DNA of 7,692 bases. It comes from Caulobacter sp. GTDB lineage: Bacteria; Pseudomonadota; Alphaproteobacteria; Caulobacterales; Caulobacteraceae. Position 1 is the stretch's first letter; every line of letters starts with the position of its first letter. The stretch is from positions 1-7,692 of the forward strand of contig JAQGIN010000552.1 in NCBI GenBank assembly GCA_028291125.1, read 5' to 3'. The translations under genes were made by a program, and so were the position numbers. The notes beneath the pieces were generated by a model. The model saw only the letters and a program-made list of their open reading frames with translations, made no database searches and was not told where the DNA came from. Positions 1 to 4,863 of this stretch are shown in pieces.

Positions 1-2
1 CC

Positions 3-278
3 CGCCAGGCCGCCGCCCGGGCCAAGGCGGGCCAGATCATCGCCCAGGGCGCGGGGCGGGCCGCCACCGACGCCGCCGCCGTGGTCGTCGGCCAGTCCGC
101 AGCCGAGACCGCCTCCACCGACCTCACGAGGAAAAACGATGTCCAGATCAAGGCCGCCGATGGCGCTGGCGATACGGTGCGCGCTCCTGTCGACGCCGCT
201 GGCCGCCGGGCTCTGTGCCTGCGCGACGCCTATCGCCGTCAACCGGCCTGCCAGCAGCTGCTCGACCCTGGTTCCTGA
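3..278 (+). CDS. Putative phage inner-membrane spanin (Rz-like), 3' end only
   Basis: This reading frame is open from the left edge of the window to a TGA at 276-278, so only the C-terminal 91 residues are visible and the start lies outside. The visible part is Ala/Gln/Arg-rich and probably helical (roughly the first 45 residues). It is followed by a short tail carrying RALCLRDAYRRQPAC, a Cys-containing pattern I associate with the C-termini of Rz-like lysis proteins in alphaproteobacterial prophages. Rz proteins are anchored in the inner membrane by an N-terminal helix (not visible here) and span the periplasm to bind an outer-membrane partner, causing membrane fusion in the last step of host lysis. 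The frame overlaps the downstream lipoprotein gene by 140 bases in a different frame, which is the usual Rz/Rz1 arrangement and the main support for this call. A GTG at 81 could be read as a start but nothing favours it. Alternative: another small phage structural or hypothetical protein. Confidence 0.5.
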   Translation, partial: RQAAARAKAGQIIAQGAGRAATDAAAVVVGQSAAETASTDLTRKNDVQIKAADGAGDTVRAPVDAAGRRALCLRDAYRRQPACQQLLDPGS

Positions 279-489
279 CGGCTGGCGCGCCGGCGTCGCC
301 GGGGCCGATCTGCCGGTGGGCGAGACGGTGGGGGATTGGATCGCGTTCGGAGACGCCCAGACTGGAAGGCTGGATCAGGCCAATGACCGCACGACGGCCA
401 GCCTCGAGATTGTCCGCCGCTGCGAGGACCGCGACGCTCAGACCGTGAACGCGCTCACGGCGCGGCCGTGGTGGAAGCTGTGGGGCTAG
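139..489 (+). CDS. Putative outer-membrane spanin lipoprotein (Rz1-like)
   Basis: A 116-residue protein starting at ATG 139 with a good ribosome-binding site (GAGGA at 128-132). Residues 1-28 form a lipoprotein-like signal: basic start (R3, R5), hydrophobic stretch around residues 9-25, then a lipobox-like L25-C26-A27-C28. The mature part contains a WIAFGDAQTG segment, a likely helix with paired cysteine and charged residues (RRCEDRD), and ends in the tryptophan-rich PWWKLWG. I recall this type of tail from small proteins in the lysis modules of alphaproteobacterial prophages. Its start is embedded in the 3' part of the upstream Rz-like gene in another frame, as Rz1 is in Rz. The expected role is an outer-membrane lipoprotein that pairs with the inner-membrane spanin across the periplasm. 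No endolysin or holin gene is visible because the window begins just upstream. A second in-frame ATG at 160 is possible but has no comparable ribosome-binding site. Confidence 0.6.
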   Translation: MSRSRPPMALAIRCALLSTPLAAGLCACATPIAVNRPASSCSTLVPDGWRAGVAGADLPVGETVGDWIAFGDAQTGRLDQANDRTTASLEIVRRCEDRDAQTVNALTARPWWKLWG

Positions 490-516
490 GAGTCCGCCGA
501 TCACGGCGGGAATGAG

Positions 517-562
517 CGACCCGAGACATGGGTGACAGACCGTACCGGACACATGGGTGACA
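517..562 (+). repeat. Left end of IS481 remnant with a doubled 25-bp-spaced motif
   Basis: The motif ACATGGGTGACA occurs twice in the same orientation, at 526-537 and 551-562, exactly 25 bases apart. The outer copy lies in the terminal inverted repeat (517-543). The inner copy, extended to CCGGACACATGGGTGACA (545-562), is an exact 18-base inverted match to 927-944 at the other end. Such doubled sites are probably transposase-binding sites; that role is inferred. Confidence 0.75.
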
Positions 563-589
563 CTTTCCGCTTCAGAGCGGGAGGTGTTG

Positions 590-918
590 ATGCCGTGGAA
601 GGAGTGTTCGGTGATGGACGAGCGCCTGCGGTTCGTAAGCCGGCTACTGGACGGCGAGACGATGAGCGAGGTCTGCCGCGAGTTCGGGATCTCCAGGAAG
701 ACCGGTTACAAGATCTACGATCGCTATAAGGAAGCGGGCCTGGAGGCCTTGACGGATCGATCACGTCGACCTGTCCGCTACGCCAACCAGTTGCCGCCTC
801 AGATCGAGAGCCTAATCGTCGCTTCATGCGCTACGATCTGGGCTTTATCGATTTGGAGCAGAAAACCCTGCAGCCCCTCGACAACCCGTTCGGCCCGAGG
901 TTGTCACCTATGTCTTAG
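590..918 (+). pseudogene. IS481-family transposase, internal deletion with frame change
   Basis: The gene starts at ATG 590 behind a GGAGGT-like site (579-584). Codons 1-77 (590-820) encode the typical IS481 N-terminus: MPWKE start, MDERLRFV, a helix-turn-helix around EVCREFGISRKTGYKIYDRY (residues 24-43), then DRSRRP and ANQLPPQIESLIV. At about 820 the match stops. A typical family C-terminus, MRYDLGFIDLE...LDNPFGPRLSPMS, resumes at once, but in another reading frame, ending at TAG 916-918. The integrase core with the DDE residues (about 200 residues) is absent. The original frame would read on as unrelated sequence to 976. The protein is therefore not functional, though a short product containing only the DNA-binding domain could be made. 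Confidence is high for the family and for the damage. Confidence 0.85.
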
Positions 919-948
919 GGACGTTCTGTCACCCATGTGTCCGGGTCG
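902..948 (-). repeat. Right end of IS481 remnant with a doubled 25-bp-spaced motif
   Basis: Two copies of the end motif, inverted relative to the left end: TGTCACCTATGTCT at 902-915 and TGTCACCCATGTGT at 927-940, also exactly 25 bases apart. The inner copy overlaps the transposase stop codon (916-918). The outer copy extends to 948 as the mate of the left terminal repeat. Confidence 0.75.
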
Positions 949-961
949 GACAAAGAGAGGC

Positions 962-1036
962 TGGCTCCGCGGGTAGGATTCGAACCTACGACCAGCCGGT
1001 TAACAGCCGGCTGCTCTACCACTGAGCTACCGCGGA
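962..1036 (-). tRNA. tRNA-Asn (anticodon GUU)
   Basis: Read on the minus strand, 1036 to 965 folds as a complete tRNA, with the 3' CCA encoded at 964-962. The acceptor stem pairs TCCGCGG (1036-1030) with CCGCGGA (972-966), with G as discriminator base. The D arm has GCTC/GAGC around AGTGGTA. The anticodon stem GCCGG/CCGGC encloses the loop CTGTTAA, giving anticodon GTT (Asn). The T arm is GTAGG-TTCGAAT-CCTAC. The gene is intact. Its 3' end points to the phage/IS segment at 1-952, the usual position of a tRNA that served as an integrase attachment site. A promoter lies just upstream at 1062-1090. Confidence 0.95.
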
Positions 1037-1061
1037 TCAGGTGGCCTCAGGAAGAGGAGGG

Positions 1062-1090
1062 GCTATAGCCGCCCGGTCTTGGGGACGCAA
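1062..1090 (-). promoter_or_regulatory. Promoter of the tRNA-Asn gene
   Basis: On the minus strand TTGCGT (1090-1085) and TATAGC (1067-1062) are separated by exactly 17 bases. The extended -10 GCTATAGC is close to the Caulobacter housekeeping pattern GCTANAWC as I recall it. Transcription would begin near 1055, leaving a leader of about 19 bases before the tRNA 5' end. Confidence 0.6.
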
Positions 1091-1103
1091 GCGATTCGGG
1101 CCG

Positions 1104-1131
1104 AAAAAAAGCCCGGCTCGAGAGCCGGGCT
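1104..1131 (-). terminator. Rho-independent terminator of the epmA-epmB operon
   Basis: On the minus strand a perfect GC-rich stem (1131-1123 pairing with 1118-1110, AGCCCGGCT/AGCCGGGCT, loop CTCG) is followed by seven T residues (1110-1104). It lies about 113 bases after the epmB stop codon, is oriented to end transcripts from epmB, and insulates the tRNA-Asn promoter just beyond it. A small perfect hairpin (1155-1169, GTCTTC/GAAGAC, 3-base loop) lies between epmB and the terminator. Confidence 0.85.
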
Positions 1132-1191
1132 GTGCAAAGTCAGTGATGGTGGGTGTCTTCAAGGAAGACGGGCCGACGGTGGGTTGGTTCG

Positions 1192-1207
1192 GTTAACGAG
1201 ACGTTAA
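1192..1207 (-). promoter_or_regulatory. Full-consensus CtrA-binding site
   Basis: Read on the minus strand, 1207 to 1192 is TTAA, seven bases, TTAAC, a perfect match to the CtrA response-regulator box of Caulobacter and relatives. The plus strand also reads TTAA-N7-TTAA. It lies 37 bases beyond the epmB stop codon and about 60 bases before the terminator. I see no convincing -10 element at the proper distance in either direction, so the regulated transcript is unclear. The match is seen; binding is inferred. Confidence 0.45.
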
Positions 1208-1243
1208 TCAATCGTCCGCGGGCCCGCCGCCAAATGGCCAGGC

Positions 1244-2293
1244 CTACCCCTCGGCGGTCGGCGAGTAGCGGTGGGCGACGCCTTGCGGATCCTCGACCAC
1301 CCGGCCGTCATCGCTCAGATAGCCGGGGCCGATCGGGACTTTGCCGTGGCCGCCAGGGATGTCGAGCACATAGGTCGGCTGGGCCAGGCCCGACAGCCGG
1401 CCGCGCAGGGCCCGCATCACCGCTTGGCCGTCGGCCACCGAGGTGCGCAGGTGGCCGGTGCCGGGGGCCAGGTCGCCGTGGTGCAGGTAGTAGGGCTTGA
1501 TCCGGGTCTCGACCATGGCCCGCAGCAGCGCCTCGAGCACATCGGGATCGTCGTTGACCCCGGCCAGCAGCACCGTCTGGCCGACCATCGGCAGGCCGGC
1601 GTCGACGATCCTGGCGCAGGCGGCGCGGGCAGCGGGCGTCAGCTCGCGCGGATGGTTGGCGTGCAGGGCGACATAGACCGCCTTGCCCGAGCATTTGAGG
1701 GCGGCGACGAGGGCGTCGGTGACGGCCCGCGGATCGACGGCCGGCACCCGGGTGTGGAAGCGGATCACCTTCACATGGTCGATGGCGCCCAGCCGATCCA
1801 TAAGCGCCCGCAGCCGGCGCGGCGACAGCACCAGCGGATCACCACCGGTGACGATCACCTCCCAGATCCGTGGCCGCTCGGCGATATAGGCCAGGGCCGC
1901 GTCCAGCGCCTCCGGCGACAGCGGCCGCAGGCCCTCGGGGCCGACCATCTCGCGGCGGAAGCAGAACCGGCAATAGAGGGCGCAGGTGTGGGTGGGCTTG
2001 AGCAGCACCCGGTCGGGATAGCGGTGGACGATTCCCTCGACCGGGCTGTGGGCGAAGTCGCCGATCGGGTCGCCGCTTTCGATGGCTAAGGTGTCGAGCT
2101 CGGCCGCGTCGGGCAGGAACTGGCGGGCGATCGGGTCGGCGGGGTCGGCCGGGTCGATCAGTTCGGCCATGGCCGGGGTGACCGCCACCGCGTACCGCGC
2201 CGCCACCCGCTCCAGGGCCGGCAGGCGGTCGGGGGCGATCAGGCCGGCGCGGGCCAGCGCCTCGGGGCTGCGAAGGGTGGCGTTGGCGGTCAT
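1244..2293 (-). CDS. epmB: EF-P beta-lysylation protein EpmB (lysine 2,3-aminomutase family)
   Basis: This radical-SAM, PLP-dependent enzyme isomerises L-alpha-lysine to (R)-beta-lysine, the group EpmA attaches to elongation factor P. With the start used here the protein has 349 residues, close to the EpmB size (about 340) and shorter than catabolic KamA enzymes (about 410). The 4Fe-4S/SAM motif C104-A-L-Y-C108-R-F-C111 is intact. VTGGDPL, about 45 residues further on, is the SAM-contacting GGD segment. PGGHGK near the C-terminus carries the expected PLP lysine (about K318). It follows epmA on the same strand with a 43-base gap, so the two are probably co-transcribed and end at the terminator at 1104-1131. 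An in-frame ATG at 2317 would add eight residues and leave a 19-base gap. Neither start has a clear Shine-Dalgarno site, and I prefer 2293 because MTANATLRSPEAL resembles the usual family start. The neighbouring epmA and efp genes support EpmB rather than a lysine-degrading KamA. Confidence 0.9.
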   Translation of the reverse strand: MTANATLRSPEALARAGLIAPDRLPALERVAARYAVAVTPAMAELIDPADPADPIARQFLPDAAELDTLAIESGDPIGDFAHSPVEGIVHRYPDRVLLKPTHTCALYCRFCFRREMVGPEGLRPLSPEALDAALAYIAERPRIWEVIVTGGDPLVLSPRRLRALMDRLGAIDHVKVIRFHTRVPAVDPRAVTDALVAALKCSGKAVYVALHANHPRELTPAARAACARIVDAGLPMVGQTVLLAGVNDDPDVLEALLRAMVETRIKPYYLHHGDLAPGTGHLRTSVADGQAVMRALRGRLSGLAQPTYVLDIPGGHGKVPIGPGYLSDDGRVVEDPQGVAHRYSPTAEG

Positions 2294-2336
2294 GGGAGCG
2301 GCGAGCCTATGGCGCATGAAGGCCGAGAAGGCAAAT

Positions 2337-3392
2337 TCACGGCGTCTCGGTCACCGGAACCCACAGCACCTGCTCGATGCGCCGCGCGCCGACAGCCAGC
2401 ATCACCAGGCGGTCGAAACCCAGGGCCGAGCCGGAGGCCTGCGGCATGTGGTCCAGAGCCGCCAGGAAGTCCTCGTCGATCGGATAGCGCTCGCCATAGA
2501 CCCTCGCCTTCTCGTCCATCTCGGCGGCGAAGCGGCGGCGCTGTTCGGCGGCGTCGGTCAGTTCGCCAAAGGCGTTGGCCAGTTCGACGCCGCAGGCATA
2601 GAGCTCGAAACGCTCGGCCACGCGCGGGTCGCCGGGCTTGGGCCGGGCCAGGGCCGCCTCGGCGACGGGATATTCGCAGAGGATGGTGGCCCGTCCGATC
2701 CCCAACCGCGGCTCGACCCGCTCGACCATCACCCGGCTGAAGACGTCGGCCCAGGTGTCGTCGGCGGCGACGCGGATTCCGGCGGCCCTGGCGGCGGCGG
2801 CCAGGGCGTCGCGGTCGGTGGTCCCGTCGGCGGCGACGGTGGCCAAGAGGTCGAGACCGGCGAAGCGGTCGAAGGCCTGGGCGACCGTGACCTTGTCGGG
2901 CGCGGCGAATGGGTCGGCGACCTTGTCGCGGAACTCGAAGCGCTTCGCCCCCGCCGTCTCGGCGGCCAGGGCCAGCAGCGCCGCGCAGTCGGCCATCAGG
3001 GTCTCGTAGGGCTGCTCGGCCCGATACCATTCCAGCATGGTGAATTCGGGGTGGTGCAGCGGCCCGCGTTCGCGGTTGCGCCAGACCTTGGCGAAATCGA
3101 AGATCTTCCGCTCGCCGGCCGCCAGCAGCTTCTTGCAGGCGAATTCCGGCGAGGTGTGCAGGTAGAGCGGGCTGTGGGCCCCGTCGAGGGTGACAGCCTC
3201 GGTGGCGAAGGCGTGCAGGTGCGCCTCGTTGCCGGGCGAGATCTGCAGGGCGGCGGCCTCGACCTCGACGAAGTCTTCGGCCTCGAACCAGGCGCGCACC
3301 GCCTTGGCGATGCGGTTGCGGGCCAGCAGGAACGGCCGCCGGTCCTGGTGGTTCTCGGGCCGCCACCAGGGCGAGGGCAGGGGGGTGGGCAA
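2337..3392 (-). CDS. epmA: EF-P--(R)-beta-lysine ligase EpmA (GenX/PoxA/YjeA)
   Basis: A paralogue of the class II lysyl-tRNA synthetase catalytic domain that activates (R)-beta-lysine with ATP and transfers it to a lysine of EF-P instead of to tRNA. Visible signatures, numbered from the TTG start: LHTSPEFACKKLL (residues 78-90), class II motif 2 around WRNRE...HHPEFTMLEWY (104-123), ELANAFGELTDA (about 267-278), and motif 3 GSALGFDRLVML (321-332). There is no N-terminal tRNA anticodon-binding domain, as expected for EpmA. Start choice: an upstream GTG at 3476 would add 28 residues, but only 17 of those 28 codons end in G or C and several are rare (CTA, AGG, CCA). The remainder shows near-saturated GC3, so the extension looks non-coding. 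TTG 3392 gives 351 residues, nearer the family norm of about 325-350. It is the first gene of a minus-strand operon with epmB and is divergent from its substrate gene efp. Confidence 0.9.
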   Translation of the reverse strand: MPTPLPSPWWRPENHQDRRPFLLARNRIAKAVRAWFEAEDFVEVEAAALQISPGNEAHLHAFATEAVTLDGAHSPLYLHTSPEFACKKLLAAGERKIFDFAKVWRNRERGPLHHPEFTMLEWYRAEQPYETLMADCAALLALAAETAGAKRFEFRDKVADPFAAPDKVTVAQAFDRFAGLDLLATVAADGTTDRDALAAAARAAGIRVAADDTWADVFSRVMVERVEPRLGIGRATILCEYPVAEAALARPKPGDPRVAERFELYACGVELANAFGELTDAAEQRRRFAAEMDEKARVYGERYPIDEDFLAALDHMPQASGSALGFDRLVMLAVGARRIEQVLWVPVTETP

Positions 3393-3523
3393 GGCTGGGG
3401 ACCTGAAAGAAGCGAACGACGACTGGCGATCTTGAGCAGGATCGGTATAGGAGCGCGTAAAGCCGTTGATTAGCACAATCGCGCGGGCCGCTCCGGCCGG
3501 GCGCGAGATCCAAGGATATTACC
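3393..3523. promoter_or_regulatory. Divergent epmA/efp intergenic region
   Basis: With the shorter epmA start, 131 bases separate the two genes and should hold promoters in both directions. The only candidate I can point to is CTGGCG (3423-3428), 17 bases, TATAGG (3446-3451) on the plus strand, which would give efp a leader of about 65 bases. The same TATA core reads TATACC on the minus strand, but I find no good -35 for it. Both are weak. A GC-rich dyad, GGGCCGCTCCGGCCGG, lies at 3485-3500. Confidence 0.3.
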
Positions 3524-4090
3524 GTGAAGGTCGCTGCAAGCTCGCTCCGCAAAGGCAACGTCGTCGACATGGACGGCAAGCTCTATGTCGTCCTGACCGT
3601 CGACAACATCCATCCCGGCAAGGGCACCCCGGTGACCCAGTTGAACATGCGCCGCATCTCCGACGGGGTGAAGGTGGCCGAGCGCTACCGCACCACCGAA
3701 CAGGTCGAGCGCGCCTTCGTCGACCAGCGCGACCACACCTTCCTGTACCAAGACGCCGACGGCTTCCACTTCATGAACCCGGAAAGCTTCGACCAGTACA
3801 CGGCCAGCGTGGAAATGGTCGGCGACGCTGCGCCGTTCCTGCAAGAGGGCATGACCGTCGCGCTGTCGACCCACAACGACGTGCCGATCGCCATCGACCT
3901 GCCGCGCACCGTGACCCTGGAAGTGATGGAGACCGAACCGGCGGTGAAGGGCCAGACGGCCTCGTCGTCCTACAAGCCGGCGATCCTGACCAACGGCGTG
4001 CGCACCATGGTGCCACCCTATATCGCCGTCGGCGTGCGCATCGTCATCCTCACCGAGGACAGCTCGTACCAGGAACGCGCCAAGGACTAG
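3524..4090 (+). CDS. efp: Translation elongation factor P (EF-P)
   Basis: EF-P binds the ribosome between the P and E sites and relieves stalling at consecutive prolines. The protein has 188 residues, full length for the family. It starts at GTG 3524, nine bases after AAGGA (3512-3516). Three beta-barrel domains are expected: a KOW-like N-terminal domain (about 1-65), an OB domain (about 66-130) and a C-terminal OB domain (about 131-188). The modification loop reads HPGKGTP, with K33 at the position lysylated in E. coli (K34), so it is a proper EpmA substrate. The signature-like region FMNPESFDQYT (83-93) and the C-terminal PYIAVGVRIVILTEDSSYQERAKD are typical. efp is divergently transcribed from epmA-epmB, so substrate and both modifying enzymes are encoded together. 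No clear terminator follows; the next gene has its own promoter at 4107-4131. Confidence 0.97.
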   Translation: MKVAASSLRKGNVVDMDGKLYVVLTVDNIHPGKGTPVTQLNMRRISDGVKVAERYRTTEQVERAFVDQRDHTFLYQDADGFHFMNPESFDQYTASVEMVGDAAPFLQEGMTVALSTHNDVPIAIDLPRTVTLEVMETEPAVKGQTASSSYKPAILTNGVRTMVPPYIAVGVRIVILTEDSSYQERAKD

Positions 4091-4106
4091 GTCGGCCTCC
4101 ATTGCC

Positions 4107-4131
4107 TTGACCTCGACGGCGGACCTATAAG
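4107..4131 (+). promoter_or_regulatory. Promoter of the PIMT-like gene
   Basis: TTGACC (4107-4112) and CCTATAAG (4124-4131) match the Caulobacter housekeeping pattern TTGACGS-N10-14-GCTANAWC, with 11 bases between the two blocks. Transcription should start near 4138, about 25 bases before the ATG at 4163. It may also read on into the TolC-type gene. Confidence 0.6.
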
Positions 4132-4162
4132 CCCTCGAACGATCAGCCCTTCGAGGGATTCC

Positions 4163-4735
4163 ATGAGCTCCGATTTCGCGGCCGCGCGGCTGAACATGGT
4201 GGAAAGCCAGATTCGCACCGCCGACGTCACCGACCTGCCGCTGCAGGACGCCCTGCGCGTCGTGGCGCGCGAAACCTGCGTGCCGGCCGGCAAGGCCTAT
4301 CTGGCCTATGCCGACGCCGAGGTCGAATACGCCCCCGGCCGCTGGCTGCTGCGGCCGCGCGACCTGGGCAAGCTGCTGCAGTTTCTGCGTCCGACCGCCG
4401 GCGAGCGGGCCCTGGCCATCGCCGCCCCCTATGCGGCGGCCGTGCTCGAGACCATGGGCCTGACGGTGACGCGGCTGGAGGCCGGCGATCTGACGGCGGT
4501 CCCGGCCGGCGACTACGATCTGATCATCTGCGAAGGCGCGGTGGCCCAGGCCCCGGCCAGTTGGACCGCGGCCCTGGCCCTGAACGGCCGCCTCGGCGTG
4601 GTCGAGCGCGACGGCCCGGTCGGTCGGGCCACGATCTATGTGCGGGCCGCCGACGGGGTCGGGCGTCGTCCAGTGTTCGATTCCACCCCGCCGGTGATGG
4701 CCGGTTTCGCCCCGGCCCTGGGTTTCGCGTTCTAG
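4163..4735 (+). CDS. Protein-L-isoaspartate O-methyltransferase homologue, probably inactive
   Basis: A 190-residue protein starting at ATG 4163 after GAGGG (4154-4158). Family features are clear at both ends: FAAARLNMVESQIRTADVTD (5-24), with the MV-QIR-DV pattern of alphaproteobacterial members, and the C-terminal GRATIYVRA, RRPVFDSTPPVMAGFAPAL. True PIMTs methylate L-isoaspartyl residues of damaged proteins using SAM. Here SAM motif I, normally a VLDVGxGxGY-like stretch after GDR, reads GERALAIAAPYAAAVL (80-95), with none of the glycines. Compared with the usual arrangement about 25-35 residues between motif I and YDLIICEGA (118-126) are missing. The reading frame is intact and codon use is normal, so this looks like a maintained non-catalytic derivative rather than a fresh pseudogene. 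Its own promoter lies at 4107-4131, and the TolC-type gene follows 128 bases downstream, a neighbour pairing I recall from other alphaproteobacteria. That gap holds an unusual six-A run (4775-4780) but no clear terminator. Confidence 0.75.
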   Translation: MSSDFAAARLNMVESQIRTADVTDLPLQDALRVVARETCVPAGKAYLAYADAEVEYAPGRWLLRPRDLGKLLQFLRPTAGERALAIAAPYAAAVLETMGLTVTRLEAGDLTAVPAGDYDLIICEGAVAQAPASWTAALALNGRLGVVERDGPVGRATIYVRAADGVGRRPVFDSTPPVMAGFAPALGFAF

Positions 4736-4863
4736 GTTACGTCGGTTCGGAAACACCTCCGCAACGTCCGCGTGAAAAAAGCTTAACTGGCGAAGGCTGG
4801 CGGCCCGACTTACAGGCGTTCATAGAGAACGCGGGTCGCGTGTGGTTTGGGGATAGAATTTCG

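Larger units (their letters stand above)
513..952 (+). mobile_element. IS481-family insertion sequence, internally deleted remnant
   Basis: This 440-bp segment has matching inverted ends (517-543 against 922-948, about 24 of 27 positions when a 2-base gap is allowed). Inside are the start and the end of an IS481-type transposase. The outermost bases, TG at 513-514 and CA at 951-952, agree with the TG...CA tips usual for the family, but the exact edges are uncertain by a few bases. Full-length family members are commonly about 1-1.3 kb, so more than half of the element, including the catalytic DDE region, is missing. I see no target-site duplication in the flanks. The element lies 23 bases after the spanin lipoprotein stop codon and 10 bases from the 3' end of the tRNA gene. 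It cannot move by itself but keeps both ends, so a related transposase could in principle act on it. Confidence 0.8.

Noticed and set aside
1271..2089. Plus-strand open frame opposite epmB
   Set aside because: It lies wholly within the opposite strand of a radical-SAM gene with intact motifs, and its composition is typical of antisense frames in GC-rich DNA.
2082..3473. Long plus-strand open frame opposite epmA and epmB
   Set aside because: It is a product of high GC content opposite two well-recognised genes; the translation is Gly/Val/Gln-rich low-complexity sequence without family signatures.
3470..4756. Long minus-strand open frame opposite efp and the PIMT-like gene
   Set aside because: It shadows two genes with clear family identity; its translation is His/Gly/Arg-rich and matches nothing recognisable.
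4771..4790. A-tract before the TolC-type gene as a minus-strand terminator
   Set aside because: There is no stem-loop on the upstream side of the T-run when read on the minus strand, and no minus-strand gene needs a terminator there.
4561..4863. Upstream in-frame extension of the TolC-type gene
   Set aside because: It overlaps the PIMT-like gene in another frame and would place 101 Arg/Gly-rich residues before a clean signal peptide; ATG 4864 is the sensible start.
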